From the NCBI GenBank assembly GCA_965277875.1, contig CBDIDV010000002.1:3596001-3660000 (forward strand): a stretch of 64,000 nucleotides of DNA. The letters run 5' to 3'. Positions 35,031-44,839 of this stretch are shown here, one piece after another; position 1 is the first letter of the stretch; each line of letters starts with the position of its first letter. The notes beneath the pieces were generated by a model. That model saw only the letters and a list, made by a program, of their open reading frames with translations. It made no database searches and had not been told where the DNA came from. The DNA is from CAWFQB01 sp965277875. Lineage in GTDB: Bacteria; Armatimonadota; Chthonomonadetes; Chthonomonadales; Chthonomonadaceae. Position numbers and translations under genes: made by a program.

Positions 35031-36395
35031 GTGGATGATGTACTCTTCTGCATGGAAGACAACTTGCAGATACCCCTCGTATTCGCCGCCGCAGAAACAG
35101 ACGCCGTCGTGCCTGTTCCTGCCGTTTCTGTTATTGCCGCTGCTGCTCCTGTCGGCCTCGATCCTGCCGCCCCGGATGTATCTCGCGCGTTTCCGCGCCT
35201 TGCGTTTCTGCTCAGTCTGGGATGGCTGGGAACCAACCTGGGCATCGCGGTCGCCAAACTGCCGCTGACGTTTTTGCTCAAAGACGGCCTGCATCTGGCT
35301 GCGCCCATTGTAGCGGGCTTCTTTGCCATCGGCGAGTTCACCAACTACATCAAGCCGGTCGCGGGCCTGCTGTGCGACAGCGTTCCCCTGTTTCGCACCC
35401 GGCGGCGCGGCTACCTGCTGCTCTCCCTTCTGGGTACGGGCGTCGGCTGGCTGCTGCTCAGTGTCGTGCCACGCGAGTACGCCTGGCTGCTCGCCATGTA
35501 TACCGTACTCTACACCACCATCGTCTTTACCAGCACCTCGCTCGGCGGCGTCATGGTCGAGGCGGGAATGCGGTTTCGGGCGGCGGGACGCCTGACCGCG
35601 CAGCGCATCGGCATGTTCCGCCTGGGTATTCTGCTGGGCAATCCGCTGGGCGGCGCGCTGACCCAGCACCCTTTCGGACTGGCGATGAGTATAGCGGCCC
35701 TGCTGCATCTGGTGCTGGTTCCGCTCTACTACGTCACCCTGCCCGAACCCCCGACCGCGCGCCTGAACCGGCAGGTGTGGCGGACCGCGCTTGTCCAACT
35801 GCGAACCCTGGCGCATAGCCGCGTCCTGCTCAGCGCGGCGGGCATGGCGTTTCTGGTCGGGGCGTCGCCCGGATTTAACACGCCCCTGCTGTACTTTCAA
35901 ACCAATGTGCTGCACTTTTCCAAGCCCTTTGTCGGCTGGCTGGGCGCAATCGGCGCAGGCAGCGGACTCTTAGCGGCCGTGTTCTATTTTGCGGTCTGCC
36001 GCCGCCTGCCCCTGCGCGTCCTGCTGGGCGGCAGCATCGTGCTTCACGCGCTCGGCACACTGTTGTATCTGGGCTACCATACTCCAGCCAGCGCCATTGT
36101 GATCTCGGCCATCAGCGGCCTGACCGTCACGCTCGCCACCCTGCCCATCTACGACCTGGCTGTCCGCGCCACGCCGCTCGGCTGCGAGGCGCTGGGCTAT
36201 TCCGTGATGATGAGCGTATGGAACCTGAGCAACGCCCTGTCCGACGTGAGCGGTTCGCGGCTGTCCGACCGCCTGCACCTCACCTTCGCGCATCTGGTAT
36301 GGCTTAACGCGGTCACGACCGCCTGCGTCCTGCTCGTGATTCCCTTTATGCCCGCCGTGCTGATGCGGGGCAGGGACGGCGCGGCTTCGGCCTAA
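35031..36395 (+). CDS. Major facilitator superfamily transporter (BT1-like)
   Basis: A 454-residue membrane protein with about 12 helices after a roughly 50-residue Ala/Val-rich leader. FTNYIKPVAGLLCDSVPLFRTRRRGYLLL resembles the BT1 folate/biopterin-transporter branch of the MFS, as does the loop GGVMVEAGMRFRAAGRLTAQR. Substrate is unknown. ATG 35031 is used; ATG 35052 is a possible alternative. The AAGCCGC...GCGGCTT hairpin at 36506-36537, downstream, may end its transcript. Confidence 0.75.
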   Translation: MDDVLFCMEDNLQIPLVFAAAETDAVVPVPAVSVIAAAAPVGLDPAAPDVSRAFPRLAFLLSLGWLGTNLGIAVAKLPLTFLLKDGLHLAAPIVAGFFAIGEFTNYIKPVAGLLCDSVPLFRTRRRGYLLLSLLGTGVGWLLLSVVPREYAWLLAMYTVLYTTIVFTSTSLGGVMVEAGMRFRAAGRLTAQRIGMFRLGILLGNPLGGALTQHPFGLAMSIAALLHLVLVPLYYVTLPEPPTARLNRQVWRTALVQLRTLAHSRVLLSAAGMAFLVGASPGFNTPLLYFQTNVLHFSKPFVGWLGAIGAGSGLLAAVFYFAVCRRLPLRVLLGGSIVLHALGTLLYLGYHTPASAIVISAISGLTVTLATLPIYDLAVRATPLGCEALGYSVMMSVWNLSNALSDVSGSRLSDRLHLTFAHLVWLNAVTTACVLLVIPFMPAVLMRGRDGAASA

Positions 36396-36467
36396 AACAG
36401 TTGTTTCTCAGACTTTCCAAGCAAAGCAGGATTGCCGCCCCGCTTTCTTGAAAATCAACACCTATAT

Positions 36468-36537
36468 GCTGTAAGATGACTGCTGTAAGACGATAACGTC
36501 CCATCAAGCCGCGCGTAAACGGCGTTTGCTGCGGCTT
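36468..36537. repeat. 14-bp tandem duplication and hairpin upstream of the protease gene
   Basis: TGCTGTAAGATGAC and TGCTGTAAGACGAT lie in tandem from 36468. Then AAGCCGC (36506-36512) pairs with GCGGCTT (36531-36537), with an inner AAACG/CGTTT pair: a terminator-like hairpin between the MFS and protease genes. Confidence 0.6.
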
Positions 36538-36571
36538 TGTGTCATGACAGGTTTGTGGCGAGGAAAACCGT

Positions 36572-39247
36572 ATGCTCTCCTTTTCGACCCTGCCGCGTTC
36601 GGGCCATGCCGGAACCGTCCTGCTGTCGTGCCTCGTGGCTTTGTGTCTGAGCGCGTCCCTGTGCCGCGCCGACCTGACGCCCGATCAGGTGACACGCGGC
36701 AAACGCGCTACCGCTCTCGTAGAACTGAAAAACGCCCATCGCACCGGCTCGGCCTTCTGCATAGATGCCGGCGGGTTCTTTGTGACCAATGAACACGTCG
36801 TGGCCGACATCCCGCCCGGCGAAAAGATCAGCATCGTCCTCAACTCCGGCGAACCCGATCAGCAGATACTCCGCGCTGCCATAGTCCGCGCCGATAAAAA
36901 GGCCGATCTCGCCCTGCTGCGCGTTCAGCCTGACAAACCGCTGACATTGCTGGAACTTGGCGGCATAGACGGCCTGCTCGAAACCGCGTCACTGACCGCC
37001 TTCGGCTATCCGTTCGGGACCGATCTGGCGGAAAAGAAAAACGACTATCCCAATATCACGGTCAGCACGGGGCATATCACGGCCCTGCGAAAACACGACG
37101 GCATACTGGAACACATTCAACTGGACGCCTCGGTAAATCCCGGCAGTTCCGGCGGCCCGGTTCTGGACGGCAGAGGGCTGGTAGTGGGCGTAGTGCAGGC
37201 GGGCATTCCGGGGTCGGGCGTCAATCTGGCGATCCCCGTCAGCCGGGTCAGCGCGTTCCTCGACAAGCCCGAAATCACGCTTGCGTCGCCCGATCCCAAA
37301 ACGTTCGCCGCTTCGCTCCGCTCGCCGCATGATTACATTATCCATGTGGCCCGCTTCCGCAAGATAGCCGACATCCTGGCCGTGACGCTGATCGTCAATC
37401 CCGACACGCCCAATGCCCGTACCTATCGCGCGCAGTATGGCGGTGGCGACAGGTATACCGTTCATGCCACGCTTGCGCCTCCCCTGCCCGCAGGCCGTAT
37501 GCTGCACGTCACGGCACAGTCGCAGACCGGCAGCGTAGACTGCTATGTCGCCGACGCGCCCCTGAAAGCGGGCGGCAAAACCTTCCTGTTAAGCGCGATC
37601 CAGCGCATCGAAAGCGACGGGGCGGGACGAGTCACGCTGACGGACGGCACGGAACTCGCAGGCCGGATCAGCGGCCTGGAAAGCGTGGAGGCCCATTTCG
37701 GCGGCGTCACGCAGACCATGAACCTGAGCCGGTTTGCCACTGTTCTTGTGGAAGACAGCGCGGCCCGGACGGAAAGCAGCGTCTCGTACCGCATCGAGGC
37801 GCGGCAGGGCAATGAGGTTGTGGCCTCAACTTCCGGCAGCCTGGGCGACGGCGGCATCACGCGCAGCGACGAACGCAGCATAGCGTCCGGGGCCGACAGG
37901 CAGCCCACAACAGGAGAAGGTACGCGTGGGTCAGGCCGTCCCGCCGCGCCGGTCGCGCCCGCCCATAAAACGCTGCTGACGCCCCGTGCCGTGATTACGC
38001 CGCCCGCCCTGTCCTCAGACAAGGTTATCGTAGCCCTCCCTGCCGAAGCGGAAAACGCTGCTTTCGGCGGCGGCGGGCGCTACATGATCCTGCATCTGCC
38101 CAGGCTGCACAAACTGGCGATCTTCGATGTCAACGCCGCTAAAATAACGCGCTACATCTCGCTTGGGTCCGATGACATCTTCTTTGCCGCAGGCAATGAA
38201 AAACTGATCGTCACGCTCAACGATCAAAACATCATACAGCGCTGGAGCCTGCTGACGGGCGAGCGCGAACTGAACGTGCCGCTGCCCGACGCGGCTTCGC
38301 TGCGCGCCATCGCTCTGGGCGCCGCGTCCGACGGCCCTCTTCTGCTGCTGCCCCGCAGCGGCGAGGCCAGCTATCTGGACATCGCGACCCTGAGCCGTCT
38401 GGACGTGGAATTTCCACATGGCGGATTTTCGGGCAATCATCCGTCCTACCCATACAGGATATGGGCGTCGGGGGATGGGACCGTGTTCACGGGGTGCAGC
38501 CCCGACCTGTCGCCCAGCGGCCTGGCGTACATGATGCTCCACGGCAGCAAATCCGAGCCGCGCACCGGGTGGGACTCGTGCGGGTACGTGGTTCCGAATC
38601 TGGATGGCAGTCTTGTCTGCACCTCGCGGGGCATTTACAACGCGGAGCTAAAGCAGATTGACCCCGACCGTTTCAAAAACGTCGAGTGCCTGCCCGCCTT
38701 TGACAGCCTGTACTTTCTGGGCGTGTTCGCGCAGAACGGCGACGCGTACAAAAAGGCCACCGTGGGCGTGTACTCCGCCGGCGACCGGCGGCTGCTTGTC
38801 ACCCTGCCTGCTTTTGAGGAGATGGATACGCCCGACCAGTGGGCGCGCGGCAAAATGACGCTGGACAAACGCGTTCTGTTCGCGCCCGCCGCCAACCTGC
38901 TCGTCACGCTCGCCGACGGCGGCAGCCAGATTGTCCTGCGCCGCCTGAACATCCTGGACGCGCTGGAAAAAGCGGGCATAGACTATTTGTTCGTCGCCTC
39001 CCTGCCGGAGCGTCGCGCCACGCGGGGCAAACGCTACACGTACCAACTGGCCGTGAAATCCAAGCGAGGCGGCGTCCAGTTCACCCTCGACAGCGCCCCC
39101 AAAGGCATGACGCTTTCAAAGACAGGCCGTTTAGAATGGCAGGTTCCCCTCGACGCCGCTTTGCAGGAAAGCATTCTGGTGACGGTGCGCGACAGCAGCG
39201 GGCAGGAAGCGTTTCATTCGTTCGTCATCAACACGCCTGTACTCTGA
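36572..39247 (+). CDS. Secreted trypsin-like (DegP-type fold) serine protease with propeller and putative Ig domain
   Basis: An 891-residue exported protein. Signal peptide to about residue 33, then an S1C-type protease domain with triad H75 (NEHVV), D112 (KADLALL) and S193 (NPGSSGGPV). No PDZ domain follows. Residues about 260-420 form an uncharacterised domain, a Ser/Thr/Pro-rich linker runs to about 480, then propeller-like repeats, and the last 80 residues match putative Ig (He_PIG-like) repeats (YQLAVKSKRGGVQFTLDSAPKGMTLSKTG). Likely a surface or periplasmic quality-control or degradative enzyme. Confidence 0.82.
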   Translation: MLSFSTLPRSGHAGTVLLSCLVALCLSASLCRADLTPDQVTRGKRATALVELKNAHRTGSAFCIDAGGFFVTNEHVVADIPPGEKISIVLNSGEPDQQILRAAIVRADKKADLALLRVQPDKPLTLLELGGIDGLLETASLTAFGYPFGTDLAEKKNDYPNITVSTGHITALRKHDGILEHIQLDASVNPGSSGGPVLDGRGLVVGVVQAGIPGSGVNLAIPVSRVSAFLDKPEITLASPDPKTFAASLRSPHDYIIHVARFRKIADILAVTLIVNPDTPNARTYRAQYGGGDRYTVHATLAPPLPAGRMLHVTAQSQTGSVDCYVADAPLKAGGKTFLLSAIQRIESDGAGRVTLTDGTELAGRISGLESVEAHFGGVTQTMNLSRFATVLVEDSAARTESSVSYRIEARQGNEVVASTSGSLGDGGITRSDERSIASGADRQPTTGEGTRGSGRPAAPVAPAHKTLLTPRAVITPPALSSDKVIVALPAEAENAAFGGGGRYMILHLPRLHKLAIFDVNAAKITRYISLGSDDIFFAAGNEKLIVTLNDQNIIQRWSLLTGERELNVPLPDAASLRAIALGAASDGPLLLLPRSGEASYLDIATLSRLDVEFPHGGFSGNHPSYPYRIWASGDGTVFTGCSPDLSPSGLAYMMLHGSKSEPRTGWDSCGYVVPNLDGSLVCTSRGIYNAELKQIDPDRFKNVECLPAFDSLYFLGVFAQNGDAYKKATVGVYSAGDRRLLVTLPAFEEMDTPDQWARGKMTLDKRVLFAPAANLLVTLADGGSQIVLRRLNILDALEKAGIDYLFVASLPERRATRGKRYTYQLAVKSKRGGVQFTLDSAPKGMTLSKTGRLEWQVPLDAALQESILVTVRDSSGQEAFHSFVINTPVL

Positions 39248-39286
39248 GACAGTATTCTAATACAAGCCTTCCACTCCGAACCGATT

Positions 39287-41743
39287 ATGAGTCAATATAA
39301 TATGAGCCAGTACGAACTTTTTGAGGGCGCGACGCGCACGCTGATGCTGAACGGGCATGTCCTGCTTTCCGGCCTGCCCCCGAATGTTACGCTTGTGGAC
39401 GATCCGCAGGGCGTGGGCGTGTTTTTGCGCTTTGCAGCGGACAAAGCGGCCTCGCGCCACGTCTTCGCGCTGGGCGACCTGCGCTGCGGGCCGCGCCTGA
39501 CTTTCGCGCACCGCTACGAGCCGTTCTGGATGCGGGGGGCCGTGGGTACAAAGGGCGGCGACGTGCCGCCCGAAACGCAGTTCCTGCTGTGCGAGTGGAG
39601 CGGCGGCAACGCCACAAACGCGCAGGCAGGCAAAGCGATCATTGATGGAAACGACGCGGCAGGGTTCGACGAGGAAGACAAGGGGGATGCAGACAACGAA
39701 GACAACGATGGGGGCGACGAATATAGCGAGGGTGACGTTTACCCCCCGGTCGTGCTGTTCGTGCCGATACTCGACGGAGATATGCGGACGAGCCTGCAAG
39801 GAACGGGCAAACACGGCCTGGAACTTGTTGGCGAAACCGGCGACTTGGCCGTGTGCGCGTCCGAAATAACGGGCCTGTTTATCGCTGTGGATACCGATGT
39901 GTACCGCCTGATGAAGCAGGCCGCGCCCTCCGTGATGGCGCGGATGCAGACCGGACGCCTGGGCCGCGACAAGCCCCTGCCTGCTTGGATCAATGATTTC
40001 GGCTGGTGTACGTGGGATGCGTTTTATCAGGAGGTGTCGAAAGACAAGGTGCGGATGGGCCTCGAATCGTTCAAGCGCATCGGCATACAGCCGCGCCTGA
40101 TTATCCTCGATGACGGCTGGCAGTCCGTCGAAAAGCAGCCCTCCGGCGAAACAAGACTGACCGCGTTTGCGGCCAACGAGCGTTTTCCCGGCGGCTTGGC
40201 CCCGACCGTGCAGATGGTCAAGCAGGAGTTCGGCATCAAAACGTTTCTGGTCTGGCACGCCCTGCACGGCTACTGGGGCGGCGTGGACGGCGATGCGCTG
40301 ACCGGCTACGAGGTGCGGAGCGTGGAACGGCGCAGTTCACAGGGCATTGTACATCATCAGCCCGCCGTGGATCGCTGGTGGGGGCCGGTCGTCGGCGTGG
40401 TCTCGCCCACAGCCATCTATCGTTTTTATCAGGACTACCATCGGCATCTAAGGGCGCAGGGCGTGGACGGCGTCAAAGTGGACAGTCAGAGTACATTGGA
40501 AAGCGTGTCGCGCGGTTCGGGCGGGCGCGTGTCCATGATGCGCCATTATCATGCCGCCCTGGAAGGCTCGGTGCAGGTACAGTTCAACAATGCGGAAGAG
40601 GGCTGGCAGCGCGGCGGCTCGCTCATTAACTGCATGTCGTGTTCCTCGGAAATGCTGTACAGCGCCCTCGCGTCCACGCTGACCCGCACCAGCACCGACT
40701 TTTGGCCCAAGCTGCCCGCCTCGCATGGCGAACACCTGTATATCAACGCCCTTGTCAGCCTGTGGTTCGGCGAGTTCGTACATCCCGATTGGGACATGTT
40801 TCAGTCGGGGCATGAGATGGGCGCGTTTCATGCGATGGGCCGCGCGGTCGGCGGATGCCCCGTGTACGTGTCGGACAAACCCGATGCCCACGACGCCGAC
40901 ATCCTGCGTAAACTGGTGTTCCCCGATGGCACGATTGCGCGGGCCGATAATCCGGGCCGGCCCACCAGGGACTGCCTGTTCCACGACCCGACTAGAGAAG
41001 ATGTCCTGCTCAAAATTTTCAACCGCAACGGCATGGTAAGTCAGAATGGGGCCAGCAGCATGGGCGTGATCGGCGTCTTCAATGCCCGCTATCATGCGCC
41101 CCCGGAGACGCCGCCCGTCTTAAATGAACAACATGGAACGGTCGAGGTGTCAGACAATGCAAAAGCGGTGGATGCAGAAACTGTTGACGCAAATATCGTA
41201 GATACAGAGGCTGCGAATGCCGCCATGCTGTTCGATCTTGAGGACGCGCCTGCGCCGGAACCGCCAGCAGTAGAAAGCGCGGCAGACTTCCATGCTACAC
41301 GCGGCTATGTTTCGCCTGCCGACGCGCATGATATTCAGGGCGAGCGATTTGTGGTCTATCGGCATGGCACGGGCGAGCATCGCGCCATGCTGCGCGGGGA
41401 ACGCTGGGAGATCGAACTGCCCCAACTGACCGGCGACGTATTTACCATATCGCCCATTCAGGACGGTTTCGGGCCTATCGGCATCGCGGATATGTACAAC
41501 AGCGGCGGCACGATAATGTATCATGGAACATGGCAGCGCAAGGGCAAGGCTGTATTCCGAAATCTATGGGTGCGAACAAGCGGGCGTTTTTTCGCATGGT
41601 GTGACAGCCCGCCGACGCGGGTTGCCATGCGCGAGGCCGGGGGCCGGGAGGCGGATACCGTCTTTCAGTACGATGGAGACACGCATCTGCTTCAGGTGCA
41701 GGTCACGCATAGCGGTATGACAGAACTTATCATTGAGTGGTGA
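39287..41743 (+). CDS. Raffinose synthase / Sip1-type alpha-galactosidase (GH36)
   Basis: An 818-residue glycoside hydrolase. The plant-like signatures are strong: PAWINDFGWCTWDAFYQEV, IILDDGWQSV, WHALHGYWGGV, nucleophile D399 in VDGVKVDSQ, and HPDWDMFQSGHEMGAFHAMGRAVGGCPVYVSDKP-type sequence from about residue 499. It would hydrolyse or transfer alpha-galactosyl groups of raffinose-family sugars in the cytoplasm (no signal peptide). Two low-complexity inserts are unusual: an acidic one at 128-150 and an Ala/Asp/Glu-rich one at about 620-670. The N-terminus MSQYNMSQYE is a tandem duplication with two candidate starts (39287, 39302). Confidence 0.9.
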   Translation: MSQYNMSQYELFEGATRTLMLNGHVLLSGLPPNVTLVDDPQGVGVFLRFAADKAASRHVFALGDLRCGPRLTFAHRYEPFWMRGAVGTKGGDVPPETQFLLCEWSGGNATNAQAGKAIIDGNDAAGFDEEDKGDADNEDNDGGDEYSEGDVYPPVVLFVPILDGDMRTSLQGTGKHGLELVGETGDLAVCASEITGLFIAVDTDVYRLMKQAAPSVMARMQTGRLGRDKPLPAWINDFGWCTWDAFYQEVSKDKVRMGLESFKRIGIQPRLIILDDGWQSVEKQPSGETRLTAFAANERFPGGLAPTVQMVKQEFGIKTFLVWHALHGYWGGVDGDALTGYEVRSVERRSSQGIVHHQPAVDRWWGPVVGVVSPTAIYRFYQDYHRHLRAQGVDGVKVDSQSTLESVSRGSGGRVSMMRHYHAALEGSVQVQFNNAEEGWQRGGSLINCMSCSSEMLYSALASTLTRTSTDFWPKLPASHGEHLYINALVSLWFGEFVHPDWDMFQSGHEMGAFHAMGRAVGGCPVYVSDKPDAHDADILRKLVFPDGTIARADNPGRPTRDCLFHDPTREDVLLKIFNRNGMVSQNGASSMGVIGVFNARYHAPPETPPVLNEQHGTVEVSDNAKAVDAETVDANIVDTEAANAAMLFDLEDAPAPEPPAVESAADFHATRGYVSPADAHDIQGERFVVYRHGTGEHRAMLRGERWEIELPQLTGDVFTISPIQDGFGPIGIADMYNSGGTIMYHGTWQRKGKAVFRNLWVRTSGRFFAWCDSPPTRVAMREAGGREADTVFQYDGDTHLLQVQVTHSGMTELIIEW

Positions 41744-41918
41744 GGGCTGGAAAACTCGTCTCGAACTTGCTTCGCAAAACGAGAATAAAACAAGTCAATA
41801 ATATGTCAAAATGCAGGACGTAAATCACTTGCTTTGGCGCGTAGAAGCGGGTATAGTTAAGTTATATTAACGATTTCAGATACCGAAACGACGTGTCTGT
41901 CCCCCAGAAGGTGACATT
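41744..41918. other. 175-bp spacer
   Basis: Contains a short TTGC-TTC-GCAA hairpin near 41768 and an AT-rich stretch TATAGTTAAGTTATATTAA near 41850-41870 that may hold the promoter of the following transporter. No gene. Confidence 0.35.
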
Positions 41919-43703
41919 TTGCAAGCAATGCCGCAGTCCTCGCCGCCCCCGGATATTACTCCGACCGAACTCGCCGCGAATGAAATACTCACAAACGAAG
42001 TCGTTCCAGCAGAAGCAGTTCTGACCAAAGCAATTCCAGCCGCAACAACCGCGAATGAGGTATACGAACCTGCGTTAAGGATGTCGCCGGACGGCATCAA
42101 GTCGGCGCAGCCCGCGACAACTGACACTGCTTTGCCGCCCTCCTCCGGCCCATCGCGCCGCCGCGCCCTCATTACCGTTGGTCTGATGCTCGGTATGCTC
42201 ATCGCCGCTATGGAAAGCACCGTGATTTCCACGGCCATGCCTACGGTAATCGGCGATCTGCACGGCATCGAATTGTACCCCTGGGTGTTCAGCGCGTACC
42301 TGCTGACCAGCACGACGACCGTACCCGTGTATGGCAAACTGGCCGACCTGTTCGGCAGGCGCAGCGTATTCCTCGGCGCGGCCAGCATCTTTTTGCTCGG
42401 CTCGATGCTGTCGGGCGCGGCCCATTCCATGTGGCAGCTGATCGCGTTTCGCGCTTTGCAGGGGCTGGGCGCGGGCGGCGTCCTTCCCCTGACCCTGACC
42501 GTGATCGGCGACATCTACACTCTGCGCGAACGCGCCCGTGTACAGGGCCTTTTTACGAGTATGTGGGGAATCGCCAGCCTGTCCGGGCCGATACTGGGCG
42601 CGTTCCTGACCGAGCATCTGTCGTGGCGCTGGGTGTTTTATATCAATCTGCCGTTTGGCGTGGCGTCCATGCTGCTCGTGGGCGCGTTTCTGCGCGAACC
42701 GCAGCGCCCGCGCACCAGTCACAGCGAAATACAGATGGACTATGCGGGACTTGTCCTGCTGACAGGCAGCGTGGTCTCGCTGCTGTGGCTGATGCTGAAG
42801 CTTGGGGCGGGACTGGCTGTTTTCACCTCCCCGGTGCTTGTTCCCCTGCTGCTCTCCCTCGGCCTGACGTGGGCGTTCATCCGGCAGGAACGCCGCGCGC
42901 CCTCGCCCCTGCTCCCCCTCGCCCTGTTTTCTCATCCCGTGATCGCCGCGTCTATCGTCGGCAACATCCTTATCGGCACAGTGATGTACGCGATTGACAG
43001 CTATATGCCTCTGTTCATGCAGGGTGTGCGGGGCGGGGGGGCGCACAGCGCCAGTCTTGTCCTGACACCGCTTGTGCTATTATGGTCGCTGTCGGCGTAT
43101 GCGGGAGCGAGAGCCTTGGCGCGGTTCGGGTTTGGGCGCGTGGCCCTGTTCGGCGTGTGCTGCATCTTCTCAGCCTCGCTGTGCCTCGCGGGCATTTCCA
43201 TCCATACGCCCACCGCGTTTATCGTGGCGATCATGGCGCTGCTGGGAATGGGGCTGGGGCCGTGCAGCATCGCTTTTCTCGTCTCGGCGCAAAGCGCGGT
43301 ATCGTGGGAGCAGCGGGGCGTGGTCACGGCCTCGGCGCAGTTCTTCCGCATGATCAGCGGCACATTGAGCGTGGGCATCTTAGGGGCCATCCTGAACGCG
43401 CGGCTGACGGCGGGACTAAACGCGCAGGCGCAGGGCGTCAGCCCCAACGCCCTGCTCAACGCCGCATCGCGAGCGGCCATGCCTCCCGCTCTGCTGCGCG
43501 CCGCCCAGAACGCGCTGGCGCAAAGCCTGCATCTGGTGTTCGTTCTTCTGGCTGTCGCTTCGTTCGTCGCCCTGGCCCGTGTCGCGCAGCTTGCCGGACG
43601 CGGTGCGCTAAAGACGAGTCCCCCGGAAGAAGCCTCGCTCGGGCAGACTGTCGGGGCAGACGACGCGGCGAATACACCTACGCTGTCTGCGGCGTCACAC
43701 TGA
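41919..43703 (+). CDS. DHA2-family (14-helix) drug/H+ antiporter, MFS
   Basis: A 594-residue efflux pump. An 80-residue Ala/Thr/Glu-rich N-terminal tail precedes the MFS core, which has the antiporter motif LDMS-like AAMESTVISTAMPTVIGDL, motif A GKLADLFGRRSVF and motif C near FTSMWGIASLSGPILGAFL. About 14 helices fit DHA2 exporters of drugs or lipids. AAGGTG five bases before TTG 41919 favours that start; ATG 41928 is close by. The BlaI-type repressor gene lies 450 bp downstream and may control it. Confidence 0.88.
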   Translation: MQAMPQSSPPPDITPTELAANEILTNEVVPAEAVLTKAIPAATTANEVYEPALRMSPDGIKSAQPATTDTALPPSSGPSRRRALITVGLMLGMLIAAMESTVISTAMPTVIGDLHGIELYPWVFSAYLLTSTTTVPVYGKLADLFGRRSVFLGAASIFLLGSMLSGAAHSMWQLIAFRALQGLGAGGVLPLTLTVIGDIYTLRERARVQGLFTSMWGIASLSGPILGAFLTEHLSWRWVFYINLPFGVASMLLVGAFLREPQRPRTSHSEIQMDYAGLVLLTGSVVSLLWLMLKLGAGLAVFTSPVLVPLLLSLGLTWAFIRQERRAPSPLLPLALFSHPVIAASIVGNILIGTVMYAIDSYMPLFMQGVRGGGAHSASLVLTPLVLLWSLSAYAGARALARFGFGRVALFGVCCIFSASLCLAGISIHTPTAFIVAIMALLGMGLGPCSIAFLVSAQSAVSWEQRGVVTASAQFFRMISGTLSVGILGAILNARLTAGLNAQAQGVSPNALLNAASRAAMPPALLRAAQNALAQSLHLVFVLLAVASFVALARVAQLAGRGALKTSPPEEASLGQTVGADDAANTPTLSAASH

Positions 43704-43911
43704 ACCACTGCCAACCCTGCCGGGTACTGATGAACCGAATCAAGTTGCGCCTGCGCGTTGCACGGTCTGCGCCGCGAGGAACGATCCCTGCATTCGCAAT
43801 ACAACAGTATACAATAATGTACCACTAAAGTTATAGGTAATAAATACCGTATTATTATAAGGCTGCAATATAAACACCGAAAACATGCTCAAACATAATT
43901 GAAGTTATTTG

Positions 43912-43924
43912 ACTGCATTGCAGT
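43912..43924. promoter_or_regulatory. Candidate operator palindrome upstream of the BlaI-type gene
   Basis: ACTGCA-T-TGCAGT is a perfect 13-bp palindrome, framed further out by AAGTT (left) and AACTT (right), in an AT-rich 450-bp intergenic region. BlaI/MecI repressors bind short dyads in their own promoters (the known core is TACA/TGTA), so autoregulation is possible but unproven. The rest of 43704-44156 is AT-rich with no gene. Confidence 0.45.
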
Positions 43925-44156
43925 AATTGAACTTTATGCGTGATATAGTCGTATATATAAGCAGCATATCCGTAGATGCGTGTCGGCTTGTGTTTGGCTG
44001 TCAACCGCAGCGCAGGCAGTACGCTATACATGGATGACGCCTGCCCGGTGTCTGACGATCCGTACAGGCGCGAGCAGAGCGTAAAGATTGTCGGCAGAAC
44101 GCGCCGTCAAAATACAAACCGCTCCAAAGAGAGCGGAATTTGAAGGATGGAACAAA

Positions 44157-44693
44157 ATGGAAATTGAACATGATAAGGAAAAACGCCGCAAGTACATTGG
44201 CGTCGGCGGCGACGATGTCCCCTCTTTGGGGGTTTTAGAAGGCGACATTTTGAGGCTGTTGTGGGACGCGGGCGAGCCGCAGTCGTCGGTACAGGTCTAC
44301 GAGTCCATGCACTTTGCGCGCCGCAAGGAAAAACGCGAAATGCAGTCGCCATCGACGATAGCGGTAACTTTGAGCCGTATGGTCGAAAAGGGCCTGCTGA
44401 CCGTGGAACGTCGCCCGCGCGGCGGCAAGGGCTATTACGGCCCGACGCGCACACGCGCCGAGGTTGTAGCCGATGTGATGAATGATGTGAGCCGCCGATT
44501 GACTGGGCAGCCGCTCGGTTACATCCTGACGCGCCTGCAATCGGACGCGGCGGGCAAGCCCGTTGTCAAGGCTGAAGCGGGAGCCGAGAAGAGCGCGGAC
44601 ACCGATGAGGGCCTGCATGAACTGATCAACGCCCTGCACAAACTGCAGCACGAAGACAACAAGCCCCTGCCCATCGTTGTCGAGACCTGGTAA
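44157..44693 (+). CDS. BlaI/MecI/CopY family transcriptional repressor
   Basis: A 178-residue winged-helix protein. Residues about 25-105 are the penicillinase-repressor domain (LGVLEGDILRLLWDAGEPQSSVQVYESM, then STIAVTLSRMVEKGLLTVERR and the wing GKGYYGPTRTRAE). The C-terminal helical part is longer than in BlaI. AAGGATGG before ATG 44157 sets the start. No BlaR/MecR sensor protease is next to it, so the inducing signal is unknown. A terminator follows. Confidence 0.88.
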   Translation: MEIEHDKEKRRKYIGVGGDDVPSLGVLEGDILRLLWDAGEPQSSVQVYESMHFARRKEKREMQSPSTIAVTLSRMVEKGLLTVERRPRGGKGYYGPTRTRAEVVADVMNDVSRRLTGQPLGYILTRLQSDAAGKPVVKAEAGAEKSADTDEGLHELINALHKLQHEDNKPLPIVVETW

Positions 44694-44725
44694 GATACCT
44701 GCCAACCACAATGCGACCGTAAACG

Positions 44726-44759
44726 CCCTGCCGGATCAAGTATTCGGCAGGGTGTTTTA
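44726..44759 (+). terminator. Terminator of the BlaI-type gene
   Basis: CCCTGCCG (44726-44733) pairs with CGGCAGGG (44745-44752), followed by TGTTTTAG. Confidence 0.8.
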
Positions 44760-44839
44760 GCGTCCGGTCTGTGATATACTATGCAGACACAGGCAAGAGC
44801 AGAGAACGCTTGTTGAGTGCGCCCACAGGGAGCAGAACC

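Noticed and set aside
42075..43046. 323-codon minus-strand frame opposite the DHA2 pump
   Set aside because: Same reason: complement of membrane-helix codons, no domain.
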